Positions 6,927 through 16,300 of a stretch of 26,651 nucleotides of DNA are shown piece by piece. Location of the stretch: assembly GCA_028869725.1 (NCBI GenBank), contig JAGWRJ010000036.1, positions 1 to 26,651 on the forward strand. Direction: 5' to 3'. The position numbers and the translations under genes are program-made. Below the pieces are notes generated by a model, which saw only the letters and a program-made list of their open reading frames with translations, was not told the DNA's origin and made no database searches. The DNA is from Alphaproteobacteria bacterium (GTDB taxonomy: Bacteria > Pseudomonadota > Alphaproteobacteria > Micropepsales > Micropepsaceae). Position 1 is the stretch's first letter, and each line of letters begins with the position of its first letter.

Positions 6927-7951
6927 GAAATACTCACGCGGCGTCCGGCTGATAGGTTATTGATTGCGGTTGAAATGGAAAAATAGCAGCAAATTATGTA
7001 ACAAAATGATTCTATTTCTGTCGATTTCACACCTAATCAGGCGACCTTGCCATCCTTCAATGCGGCGTCCTCGCTGCCCGCTGAGCTTTGTAGCGGCCAC
7101 CTTGAGCCGCAAGACCAGCGTCACTTCGGGAACCTTGGACAGGGCGCGCACCGGAGCTGTTGAGCCCTGAAATAGGGCTGCTCGCCAGAGGAGTATTTGA
7201 CTTCATGGTGTATCGTTGAGGTGACAGCCAATGACAGATGTAATCGCGATTTACAACCCGAGTCTGATCCGCATGACTTAGCAAGGCCTTAGGTCCACAC
7301 GGGCGCTCCCCGGCGCGATCAGCCTTGCGGCAGGACTTCGCGCACGCTATGGGGTGCCTATTCAGTATGGCGATGTCGTGTGCAATGGCATCAGCTACAG
7401 CGACTGATCAATCGATGGCAGCTGGGCGATCTTGATCTTCGAATGCGCCAGATTGTTGGCCAAAATCGGCATGGACCACGAAGTGTTGTTGCCAGACTTC
7501 TGGGCAAGCGCGGCACGCCGCAGGATGGACCCCCTCGCGCTGCGGCGAGGTGTGCTCTGCCGCTGCCATGACAGCCGACGGCGTGCTCCGGATGGGCTGC
7601 GACAGAATCATCATCGCCGGATTCGTCAATGCCATCTCGTCCCGACGCGCGTTTGTCGCCGCGGAGGCGGCATCCGCTTTCGCAGCGTAAGACGCGCCTC
7701 GTTTGAACTTCAGCGCGACTCGATTGATTCCGGTCGATCGAGATTCACACAGCTTGGCAGTTGGGGCTCAGCCTTGCTGTATCGCATACCGTGAAGCCAG
7801 TCATTCCCCCGCACGCGATGCGGTGGTGGTATCCAACTGGGTGGCTTTTAACGAAGTATCTAAAAGTGTCCAGCTGTTTTCATTGTGTCACGTCAAAGTG
7901 CTAAGGTTGGCTCGGACTAGCATCAACGCAAAGGTTGAAAGGGATCCAAGC
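6927..7951. other. 1-kb stretch without a recognisable gene
   Basis: No convincing intact gene lies here. At about 7065-7145 (minus) the translation SKVPEVTLVLRLKVAATKLSG resembles the N-terminus of the COG4705 membrane-protein family (KVPEITL, then KILATT), with changes that destroy the frame, so a degraded remnant is possible. At 7567-7689 (plus) a 40-codon frame, MTADGVLRMGCDRIIIAGFV onward, has high third-position GC but no recognisable relative. The region 7690-7951 should contain the promoter of the operon that follows, but no clear -35/-10 pair stands out. Confidence 0.4.
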
Positions 7952-8548
7952 ATGAAAAGATTTGGCATTCCGAGTCTGGCGCTCGCGCTATTCGGTCTGA
8001 TGGGCAATTTCGGTCCGGCTGCCTTTGCGCAGGCGTCACCCGCCGCTCCGCTGTCGACCAAGCCGCTGCCTCTGCCACCGTTGGCGCATCCACCCGGCGA
8101 CATCCCCGATACCCAGGTCTTTGTCGGTCATCGCTCCCCGCTGGGCTTCTTTCTCAAGGTTCCCGAAGGTTGGTCTCGGCGGCAGACGGCCACAGGCGTG
8201 GACTACAGCAGTGCCTACAACAGCGTATCCGTCGAGATCACACACGTCGCGTCGGCGCCGACCCTGGCCTCGGTGAAGGCGCAGCAGGTCGCTGCACTGG
8301 AAGCGTTGCCGACTGCGGTTCGCATCACCAAGGTCGCGGCGGTGGATCTGCCCGCCGGGAAAGCCATCCTGATCGCTTTCAGCTCGAATTCCGCGCCAAA
8401 CGCTGTCACTGGAAAGGCCATTCGTCTGGAAAACGATCAATACCTGCTCTGGAAGGGAGGGCGCCTGGCGACGCTGACACTCTCCGCCCCCTACGGAGCC
8501 GACAACGCTGATCAGTGGAAGCTGATTGCGCGGAGCTTCCAATGGTGA
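7952..8548 (+). CDS. Exported PsbP-like protein, first gene of an FtsX-type ABC operon
   Basis: This 198-residue protein starts at the ATG at 7952 behind AAAGGGAT. Residues 1-27 (MKRFGIPSLALALFGLMGNF then GPAAFAQA) form a signal peptide with cleavage after AQA. A Pro-rich linker leads to a domain of about 140 residues (GFFLKVPEGWSRRQTATGVD, SVSVEITHV, KAILIAFSSNS, YLLWKGGRLATLTLSAPYGA, WKLIARSFQW). Its strand pattern resembles the PsbP/DUF1795 fold, in which a VPEGW-type motif begins the domain. Its stop overlaps the start of the first ATPase gene (ATGGTGA), so it is part of the transporter operon. It probably works in the periplasm with the permease as a substrate-binding or accessory component; that role is inferred. 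Confidence 0.72.
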   Translation: MKRFGIPSLALALFGLMGNFGPAAFAQASPAAPLSTKPLPLPPLAHPPGDIPDTQVFVGHRSPLGFFLKVPEGWSRRQTATGVDYSSAYNSVSVEITHVASAPTLASVKAQQVAALEALPTAVRITKVAAVDLPAGKAILIAFSSNSAPNAVTGKAIRLENDQYLLWKGGRLATLTLSAPYGADNADQWKLIARSFQW

Positions 8549-9213
8549 CCCCGCCGGCGATCGAGGCCGTTGATCTATACCGCTTTTTCCACATCGGTGA
8601 CAGCGAGACCCGTGCCCTGCGCGGCGTCAGTCTGAAGGTCGAAGCCGGCGAGATCGTTGCCTTGATCGGCCCATCGGGCAGCGGCAAATCGACCCTGCTT
8701 AACTGCCTCGCCGGGCTTGACGAGCCTGACGGTGGAGAGGTGATGTTGCAGGGCGAACGTCTCACCCGCCGCCCCGAGGCCGAGCGCGCACGCCGTCGCG
8801 CCGCCAGTATCGGCATCCTTCTGCAATCGGGCAACTTGCTTGAGACGCTGTCAGTGGTTGACAACATCCGCCTGCAAATGGGGTTGGCACGCAAGCAGAA
8901 CTCCGAACGCATCGACCGCCTGCTCGCCGATGTCGGGCTAACCGAGCGGCGCAGCGCCCGCCCCGGCCAATTGTCCGGCGGCGAACTCGCCCGCGCTGGA
9001 CTGGCGGTAGCGCTTGCCGCAGCTCCTGCCATCCTGCTCGCGGACGAGCCCACAGGTGAGGTTGATGCCGCGACAGAAGCTCGTTTGCTCGAACTGTTTG
9101 ACGCGCAACGCAAGGCAGGTGTGGCCGCGTTGATCGCCACCCACAGCGCCGCGCTGACGGCCTGGGCGAGCCGAGTGATCCGAATCCAAGACGGGAGAAT
9201 CGACCATGGCTGA
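8542..9213 (+). CDS. ABC transporter ATP-binding protein (LolD/MacB type), first of two
   Basis: The product has 223 residues from the ATG at 8542. The Walker A is GPSGSGKST at residues 43-51, followed by a Q-loop (ILLQSGN), the signature LSGGELARAG, the Walker B ILLADEPTGEVD with its catalytic Glu, and the H-loop (ATHS). The DEPTGEVD form and overall length match the LolD/MacB/FtsE group of ATPases that power FtsX-type permeases for envelope work rather than solute import. The start overlaps the preceding gene by 7 bp and the end overlaps the next ATPase by 8 bp. A longer upstream frame exists but would run through the previous gene. Confidence 0.92.
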   Translation: MVTPPAIEAVDLYRFFHIGDSETRALRGVSLKVEAGEIVALIGPSGSGKSTLLNCLAGLDEPDGGEVMLQGERLTRRPEAERARRRAASIGILLQSGNLLETLSVVDNIRLQMGLARKQNSERIDRLLADVGLTERRSARPGQLSGGELARAGLAVALAAAPAILLADEPTGEVDAATEARLLELFDAQRKAGVAALIATHSAALTAWASRVIRIQDGRIDHG

Positions 9214-9877
9214 GCCGTTCGTTGAGGCCAGCGGCGTGGGCCGGAGCTTCCTTCTGGGTGGTCAGACGGTCGAGGCGTTGCAGCCCTCGTCGTTCCGTAT
9301 CCTGCCGCATGACCGGATCGCTCTGATGGGGCCATCAGGTTGTGGCAAGTCAACGCTGCTGATGCTGCTTGCCGACCTTGATGCGCCGACTGCCGGGCGC
9401 CTGAGATGGCCGTCGCTGGGCGAGCATGGGTTGCTGCGCCCGACGCAGATCAGCGTGGTGTTCCAGGCGCCGAGCTTGCTGTCGATGCTGAACGTCGCCG
9501 AAAACGTCGCCCTGCCGCTGTTGATAGCCAACCAGCCCGGTGACCCACAGGCTGAGGCAGCACGCGCCCTTGACGCAATCGGCATTGCCGACCTCGCCGG
9601 CAAGCTACCGGAGGAACTTTCCGGTGGACAGGCGCAGCGTGTCGGCCTGGCGCGGGCGCTGGTCGGTCGGCCTCGCTTGATCCTGGCCGACGAACCGACC
9701 GGGCAACTCGACCACGCCACAGCGCAGCAGGTGTTTGATGTACTGCTCGCCGCACTCGAGGGCACCGATACCGCGCTGGTCGTCGCCACCCACGACCCCG
9801 ATATCGCCCGGCGTCTGCGTACGATCTGGCGCATGGACCACGGCAAGCTCGAAACCGCCAAGGAGTTGCAGCAATGA
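9206..9877 (+). CDS. ABC transporter ATP-binding protein (LolD/MacB type), second of two
   Basis: This 223-residue ATPase has Walker A GPSGCGKST, a Q-loop (VVFQAPSLLS), the signature LSGGQAQRVGLARAL, Walker B LILADEPTGQLD and H-loop ATHD. All catalytic motifs are present. It differs widely from the first ATPase, so the pair is not a recent duplication and may form a heterodimer on the single permease. The gene overlaps both neighbours (8 bp upstream; ATGA with the permease), which indicates coupled translation. Confidence 0.93.
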   Translation: MAEPFVEASGVGRSFLLGGQTVEALQPSSFRILPHDRIALMGPSGCGKSTLLMLLADLDAPTAGRLRWPSLGEHGLLRPTQISVVFQAPSLLSMLNVAENVALPLLIANQPGDPQAEAARALDAIGIADLAGKLPEELSGGQAQRVGLARALVGRPRLILADEPTGQLDHATAQQVFDVLLAALEGTDTALVVATHDPDIARRLRTIWRMDHGKLETAKELQQ

Positions 9878-12525
9878 TCTGGATCTGGATTCGGGGATTG
9901 ATTGGCTCGCGCCAGGGTCGGCTGTTCGGCGCAATGGCCGGCGTAGGGATCACAGTCGGGCTGATCGTCGCGATCGGCACATTCACAGCGAGTGCGTCAA
10001 GAGGCATGACCGCGCGGGCGATCGCCGGCGTGCCGGTCGACTGGCAGATCGAATTCCTCCCCGGGGCCGACCGTGCCGCCATCCTTGCCGACCTGAACCA
10101 AGCGGCGCACCCGACCGCTTCGGCCATGGTCGGCTATGCCGCAGTCGCTGGCTTCAAGGCCACGACCGGTCAGACCGAGCAGAGTACTGGCGTCGGCAAG
10201 GTGCTGGGCCTTCCGCCGAACTACCTCCAGACCTTCCCGAACCAGATCCGGCTGCTGGTCGGCACCTGGAATGGCGCGTTGCTCGCGCAACAGACTGCGG
10301 CCAACTTGCACGTCGGTGTCGGTGACGTCGTATCCATTGAGCGCAGTGGCCTTGCCCCAGTTAAGGTTGAGGTCGCTGGCATTGTGTCACTGCCAAACGC
10401 CGACTCGATGTTCCAGGTGATCGGCCTGCCCAAGGGTGCAGCGCCGCAGGCGCCGCCCGACAACGTCGCACTGCTGCCTGTCGCGCAATGGCACGCGGTG
10501 TTCGATCCGCTGCAAGCGATCCGGCCCGACCTCGTCCGGCTGCAACTCCATGTGCGCCTGCCACACGCCGATCTGGCAGGCGATCCGGGAAGCGCCTGGC
10601 AACAGGTCACGCGCAGCGCCAACAATTTCGAGGCACGGGTTGCCGGCAGCGCAGTGATCGGCGATAACCTCGGTGCAAGGCTGGCCGGAGCGCAGGCCGA
10701 CAGTCTGTATGCCCGTGTGCTGTTCCTCTTCCTTGGCGTTCCGGGCGTGATGCTGGCCGGGCTGTTTACCCTTGCTGTCGCCAATTCCGGAACCGAGCGG
10801 CGCCTGCGCGAAGAGGCATTGCTGCGTACCCGCGGCGCCAGCGTCAGGCAACTGCTCGGTCTCGCCAGTCTTGAAGCGCTGGTCATCAGCACAGGTGGCA
10901 TGGCGATAGGTGCAGCGCTGGCCGTGGTTGCTGCACTGGCTTGGTGGAACATCTCCGTGCTGGCATCGTCGCTGGCCTGGGCGCTGGTCGCGATGGTCGT
11001 CGGCCTGCTGCTGGCCGCTATCGGAATCATGGTGCCGAGTTGGCGCGCCGCGCAGCAGCAGACCGTGACGTCATCGCGGATCAGTAGTATGCGCGCTGGC
11101 TCGGCGCTATGGCAAAAACTGTTCATCGACATTGTTCTTCTGGTGTTGGCGGCAGCGGTATTCTGGCTGGTTGCTCGGACCGGATACCAGATCGTGATCG
11201 CACCAGAAGGTGTGCCGCAGACCGCCGTGCACTACGACGCGTTCATCGCACCGCTGGCACTCTGGATCGGAGCGGGGCTGCTGATCATCCGCCTGGTGCA
11301 CCTGATGCTCGAGCGTGGTCGACCGCGACTCACACGCTTGTTGCTACCGATTGCCGGTCGGCTGTCGCCAGTGGTTGCCGCGGCGTTGTCTCGCCAACGC
11401 CATCTGATGGGACGCGGGGTCGCATTGGTTGCGCTGGCGTTTGCCTTTGCCGTTTCCACAGCGGTGTTCGACACGACTTACGAGGCGCAGGCGCTGGTCG
11501 ATGCGCAGTTGACCAATGGTGCCGACGTGACTGCGACCGGGAACACACTGCAGCCCGCTGGCAGTTACCTCCAGCAATTGGCGGCGCTTCCAGGCGTGAC
11601 CGCCGCAGTACCGATGATGCACCGCTATGCCTATGTTGGCACCGACCTCCAGGATCTCTACGGGATCGATCCGGCGCGGATCGCACAGGCCACGCCGATG
11701 TCGGATGCCTATTTCGCCGGGATAACTGCTCGGCAGGCGCTGGCGCGCCTGGCCGCGCAACCCGACGGTGTGTTGGTCTCGGAGGAGACTGTGCAGACCT
11801 TCCAATTGCAGACTGGCGACCAGCTGAAACTTCGGCTGCAGAGCGCGGCTGACAACAAGTACCACGTCGTCCCCTTCCGCTATATCGGCATCGCACGCGA
11901 GTTCCCTACCGCGCCGAAGGATTCGTTCCTGGTCGCCAACGCCAGCTATGTCGCACGGATGACGGGTAACGATGCGCACGAGATCGTCCTGATGAGGACC
12001 AGCGGCAACCCGGCGGCGGTCGCCGCTGCGGCGCGAAAGCTACTCGTTTCACGCCCGGGAATCCAGATCACAACGCTGGGTGAGGCCCAACGGCTAATCG
12101 GCTCCAGCCTGACTTCCGTAGATCTGCGTGGTTTGACGACTCTCGAACTTGGCTTCGCGGTGCTGATGATCGCCGGGGTTACCGGGCTCGTGTTCCTCCT
12201 CGGTCTAGCCGAGCGCCGCAGAAGCTTCACCATCCTTGCTGCGCTCGGTGCCACGCCGTCTCAGCTCGGCGCGTTTCTGTGGAGCGAGGCGCTATTGATG
12301 GTTGGTGCGGGCGCAGTGGGCGGAGCGGTCATTGGCCTGACCGTCGCCGAGATGCTGGTCAAGCTGCTCAGTGGGGTCTTCGACCCGCCACCCGAAGCGC
12401 TTTCCATTCCTTGGACTTACCTGGGCGTCGTGGCGTTCGCGGCAGCGGCCTGCGCGGCAGCCGCCGTGTTGATCATGCGCGCCATCGCTCTGAAACCTGA
12501 TCCGATGGCGCTGCGTCAGGGGTAG
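9874..12525 (+). CDS. FtsX/MacB-family ABC permease, 883 residues
   Basis: This large inner-membrane permease has two FtsX domains. It begins with a membrane span (about residues 18-40), then a long periplasmic domain. The first FtsX core lies near residues 283-395 (VLFLFLGVPGVMLAGLFTLA onward, with the LLRTRGAS coupling loop). Further spans follow to about 515, then a second periplasmic domain, and the second FtsX core near 755-880 (FAVLMIAGVTGLVFLLGLAE, AALGATPSQLGAFLWSEALL). This duplicated layout fits permeases that act as a single polypeptide with two ATPase sites, here supplied by two different upstream ATPases. FtsX-type exporters usually move lipids, lipoproteins or peptides or transmit signals across the envelope; the substrate here is unknown. 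The start overlaps the preceding stop as ATGA. Confidence 0.9.
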   Translation: MIWIWIRGLIGSRQGRLFGAMAGVGITVGLIVAIGTFTASASRGMTARAIAGVPVDWQIEFLPGADRAAILADLNQAAHPTASAMVGYAAVAGFKATTGQTEQSTGVGKVLGLPPNYLQTFPNQIRLLVGTWNGALLAQQTAANLHVGVGDVVSIERSGLAPVKVEVAGIVSLPNADSMFQVIGLPKGAAPQAPPDNVALLPVAQWHAVFDPLQAIRPDLVRLQLHVRLPHADLAGDPGSAWQQVTRSANNFEARVAGSAVIGDNLGARLAGAQADSLYARVLFLFLGVPGVMLAGLFTLAVANSGTERRLREEALLRTRGASVRQLLGLASLEALVISTGGMAIGAALAVVAALAWWNISVLASSLAWALVAMVVGLLLAAIGIMVPSWRAAQQQTVTSSRISSMRAGSALWQKLFIDIVLLVLAAAVFWLVARTGYQIVIAPEGVPQTAVHYDAFIAPLALWIGAGLLIIRLVHLMLERGRPRLTRLLLPIAGRLSPVVAAALSRQRHLMGRGVALVALAFAFAVSTAVFDTTYEAQALVDAQLTNGADVTATGNTLQPAGSYLQQLAALPGVTAAVPMMHRYAYVGTDLQDLYGIDPARIAQATPMSDAYFAGITARQALARLAAQPDGVLVSEETVQTFQLQTGDQLKLRLQSAADNKYHVVPFRYIGIAREFPTAPKDSFLVANASYVARMTGNDAHEIVLMRTSGNPAAVAAAARKLLVSRPGIQITTLGEAQRLIGSSLTSVDLRGLTTLELGFAVLMIAGVTGLVFLLGLAERRRSFTILAALGATPSQLGAFLWSEALLMVGAGAVGGAVIGLTVAEMLVKLLSGVFDPPPEALSIPWTYLGVVAFAAAACAAAAVLIMRAIALKPDPMALRQG

Positions 12526-12630
12526 GACAAGTTGCTGCAACTTCCATCGCAATGTCGCGCTATACAGACCGGCAGCGATCTGCCGTTGTTTGAGGCCTTG
12601 TCGGTATGGCCCCAGCAGGGGCACGCAAGC

Positions 12631-12666
12631 AAAAAAGAGGCGTTCCATATCCTTGGAACGCCTCTT
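12631..12666 (-). terminator. Rho-independent terminator, minus strand (end of PepSY transcript)
   Basis: A perfect 13-bp stem (AAGAGGCGTTCCA at 12635-12647 and TGGAACGCCTCTT at 12654-12666) has a 6-nt loop. On the minus strand it runs straight into a T run (the A run at 12631-12636 on plus). Confidence 0.8.
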
Positions 12667-12724
12667 ACCGCATCGCATCAACTCGCCCAGGGACAAGCCA
12701 GGAAGTTACGATTTTCCTTGAGCC

Positions 12725-12769
12725 CCGCCTCCCGGGCGGGGCATCACCCAGCCCGGGAGGCGGCTTTTT
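12725..12769 (+). terminator. Rho-independent terminator, plus strand (end of ABC operon)
   Basis: The 13-bp GC-rich stem CCGCCTCCCGGGC (12725-12737) pairs with 12751-12763 and is followed by CTTTTT on the plus strand. It lies 200 bp after the permease stop. The T run directly abuts the stop codon of the converging PepSY gene. Confidence 0.8.
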
Positions 12770-13124
12770 AGTCGTCGTTGCTTTCGCCCTTGCCCTCGTG
12801 CTCCTCGTCGGCCAGGTCGGCTTTGGCGGTGAGGATCTGTCCGGACATAGCATCGACCTTGACGTCAGTGGCCTGAGTGTCATTGACCACTTCCACGCTA
12901 TACACCAGCTTGCCGTTTTCATCGTTGAGTTCGGCGTGCGCTGCACGTCCGCCCACTTTTTGCTCGGCAGCCGTGACTGCCTGGATCAGCGTGACCTTGG
13001 TCTGGGCGATGTTCAGATCGTCCTCGCCGTTGGTCTGCTGTGCCGAGTTAGAGGCAACGGCGACGCCCAGGCCACCTGCGAGAAGTGCTGCACCCAAGGC
13101 GGTCATCAAGATGTTGCGTTTCAT
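12768..13124 (-). CDS. PepSY-domain exported protein
   Basis: This 118-residue protein starts at the ATG at 13124 behind a strong ribosome-binding site (AAAGGAGTTTCGAC before ATG). A longer in-frame start at 13178 is not supported. Residues 1-24 (MKRNILMTALGAALLAGGLG then VAVA) form a signal peptide. The mature part carries a PepSY domain: TLIQAVTAAEQKVGGRAAHA, ELNDENGKLVYSVEVV, TDVKVDAMSGQILTAKADLA. It ends in an acidic, His-containing tail (DEEHEGKGESNDD). PepSY proteins inhibit or modulate periplasmic proteases or sensor partners. The gene is divergent from the P-type ATPase/PAP2 gene with 179 bp between, which hints at shared control. Its stop codon sits against the T run of the opposite-strand terminator. 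Confidence 0.88.
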   Translation of the reverse strand: MKRNILMTALGAALLAGGLGVAVASNSAQQTNGEDDLNIAQTKVTLIQAVTAAEQKVGGRAAHAELNDENGKLVYSVEVVNDTQATDVKVDAMSGQILTAKADLADEEHEGKGESNDD

Positions 13125-13303
13125 GTCGAAACTCCTTTCGTATAAATGATCGACGGGTTGAATTCTCGGCGTCATCACTTAGCACAAAAGTAGCGTTTGA
13201 TGACACTTTTCGGGGCACATGATGGTGCTGTAGCAGACGCGTCGCAGTGCCCTGTTATCTGCCCCCGGCACAATGCGCAGCAAGACCAACCCAATTCAGA
13301 GCA
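13125..13303. promoter_or_regulatory. Divergent intergenic region between the PepSY and P-type ATPase/PAP2 genes
   Basis: This 179-bp AT-richer stretch must carry promoters in both directions. GTGATGAC (about 13170, minus strand) and GATGACACTTTT (about 13199, plus) partly repeat one another in opposite directions and may mark a regulator site. I could not assign convincing -35/-10 pairs. An in-frame GTG at 13247 would lengthen the ATPase by 19 residues; the ATG at 13304 is preferred although its ribosome-binding site is weak. Confidence 0.35.
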
Positions 13304-16300
13304 ATGCAAACACAACAGGGCTTGAGCGAGACCGAGGTCCGTGAGCGCATCGCACTGGGTCAGGTCAACCGCACACGTACGCCGACCAGCCGATCGCTCT
13401 GGCAGATCGTTTCCGGCAATGTGTTCACCCGCTTCAATGCCCTGCTGGGCACGCTGTGGGTGATGGTGATTCTCGTTGGTTCATGGAAAGACGCCCTGTT
13501 CGGCTGGGTTCTGGTGGTCAACGCCGCGATTGGCATGGCACAGGAACTGCGCGCCAAACGCACCCTGGATCGTCTGGTGCTTCAATCGGCAGCCCCCGTT
13601 CGGGTGCTGCGCGACGGTCGGGTGATCGAGATCGCTCGCGAGGATCTCGTGCTGGACGACGTCCTTGAGCTCGCCGCTGGAGACTCGGTCCTCGTTGACT
13701 GCGTGGTGCTGCAATCGACGGGGCTGGAGCTCGACGAATCTCTGCTCAGTGGGGAGTCCGATGCGGTGGCACGGCATCCTGGACAGACGCTGCCATCGGG
13801 CAGTCTGGTCGTCGGCGGCAACTGCCGCTGTCGCGCCAGCGCTGTGGGCGAGGCCGCATCGATCTACCGTCTGGAGCAACAGGCACGCCAATTTGCCCTG
13901 GCGCATTCCGAGCTACGCGCCGGAATCAACCAGATTTTGCAGGTCGTGGGCTGGGCGCTCGTTCCAACAGCTGCGCTCCTGTTCCTAAGCCAGTTTGCCC
14001 TGGGCCTGTCTTTGTCCGCAGCACTGTTGTATGGGGCCGCGGGGGTCATCGCCATGGTTCCGCAGGGGCTGGTGTTGCTGACCAGTCTCGCGCTCGCCGT
14101 GGGGGCTGTGCGGCTGTCGCGGCGTCAGGCACTGGTGCAGGATCTGGCCGCAACCGAGGCACTGGCGCGCATCGACGTGATCTGCCTGGACAAGACCGGC
14201 ACCCTGACCGAGCGCGAGCTGCATGTCGAGCGCATCGAACTCCTCACGAATCAGTCAGACATTTCCGCAGTGCTGGCGGCGCTGGCTGCTGCCGAGCCGC
14301 AGCCCAATGCCACGCTCCAGGCCATCGCGCGGCACTGGCCCATGCCGACGGCAGCGGTAAAGGTGCGGCAGACCGTACCGTTCAGCTCCACGCGCAAATG
14401 GAGTGGCGCAATCCTCGAGCCGCTCGGCGCCTGGGTGCTCGGCGCACCCGACCTGCTTCTTGCGCAGCGCAGCCCTGGCGATCCCGTACTGGAACGCGCC
14501 AATGCGCTGGCATCTGAAGGCTATCGCGTTCTGCTTCTCGCCCGAGCCGGTGCTGATCAGGTTGCGGCAATGCGCCTCGTCGACATCGTTCCTGCGGCAC
14601 TGATCGTGCTGTCCGAACAAATCCGGGAGGATGCCCGCGCGACGCTACAAGAGCTGGAAAGGCAGGGCATCGGCATCCGCCTCATTTCCGGGGACCATCC
14701 CGCAACGGTGGGCGGCGTGGCGCGGCACCTGAACATCGACGGCGCCGAGCAGGTCGTCGACGCGACGACGGTGACTGAGTCTGAACTCGCCACACTGGCC
14801 CAGAGCCGCAGCGTATTCGCCCGCACCAGTCCGCAGCAGAAGGCCGACATCATCGCCGCCTTGCGCAACGCAGGTCATGCCGTGGCCATGGTCGGCGACG
14901 GGGTGAACGACATCCCCGCACTCAAGCAGGCTGACGTCGGTGTGGCCATGGGCTCAGGTGTGCCCGCTTCTCGCGCCGTGGCGCAGTTGGTGCTGCTGGA
15001 CAATCACTTTGCCAATATGCCGGCGATCATGGCCGAAGGTCGGCGCGTGGTGGGCAATCTCGAGCGCGTCGCCGTGTTGTTTCTGACCAAGAGTGTTTAC
15101 GCGATGCTGCTGGCACTGGCCGTCGGTGTCGCGGCAGTGGCCTTCCCATTTCTACCGCGGCATATTTCTTTAGTCGATGCGCTGACCATCGGTATTCCCG
15201 CCTTCATCTTGTCCCTGGCGCCCAACGGCGAACGCCTGCAGCCCGGTTTCGTCGGCCGTGTGTTGCGCTTTGCCCTTCCTGCGGGGCTATTCGTTGCTGC
15301 CGCAGTTTTTGCCGCCTTTGCGCTCCTGCGCACCCAATGGAACGCCAGTCTGGACGAGGCACGCACAGCGGCGACCCTCGTGCTCTTCATCACCGCCCTG
15401 TGGGTGCTGGTACTGGCGGCTGCTCAGCTGCGTGCGCTGCTCGTTGCCAGCATGGCGACACTGTTCACGCTCACGCTGCTGATTCCTGCGTTTCGGACAT
15501 TCTTCGCCTTGCAGATCCTGCCTACACTGGCTTGGCTGGAGTGCATGGGCATCGCCGCAGTCTGCCTGATCGCGCTGCACTGGAGTCGTGCCGTGGCATT
15601 GGGTTTGCCACTACTGCGGCCGCGCCATCGACGCTGGAGACGCGCAGAATTGTTGCAATGGCTCGTGAGTGCAGACAGCCCGAAGGTATTTCTCGTCGTT
15701 TCTGCGCTACTGGTCATCGGCGGCGCCTGGCTGTTTTTTGGCACGCTGGAAGATGTGGTGAGCAAGGACCCGCTCGTGGCCCTTGACACGGCGATTTTTG
15801 CGCTGCTCCAGGGGATGCGCACCCCAGCGGCGGGGCATGTGCTGGTCGGCATCACTGAACTCGGGGATACCGCTGTCCTATTGCCCATGATCCTGGCCGC
15901 GCTGGTCTGGTTCGTCGTGCGCAGGCTGTGGTTGACCGCTGCATATTGGCTTGGCGCCGTCGGCGTTGCGCAGTTGCTGGTCGAGGTGATCAAGCTGGCG
16001 ACTCACCGGCCGCGGCCCTTATCGTTGTATTCAGGTTTGGAACAATTTTCGTTTCCCAGTGGTCATGCGGTCATGAGCACGGTGGTGTACGGTTTTCTCG
16101 CCTGGCTTGTATTGCGTCGCGCGTCACTGAGATCGCGATGGGTCGGGGGCGGCATCTCCATGGCACTGATTGCCGCCATCGCATTTTCTCGCGTCGTCCT
16201 CGGGGCGCACTGGTTCTCGGATGTGCTGGGTGGTCTGTCCTTTGGTGTGGCATGGGTCGCGCTGCTCGCACTGGCCTACACCTATCACTGCCGGGAAAGA

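Noticed and set aside
8406..9353. 315-codon minus-strand ORF across the ABC ATPase genes
   Set aside because: It is antisense to two ATPases with complete motifs and is Ser/Arg-rich, as shadows are.
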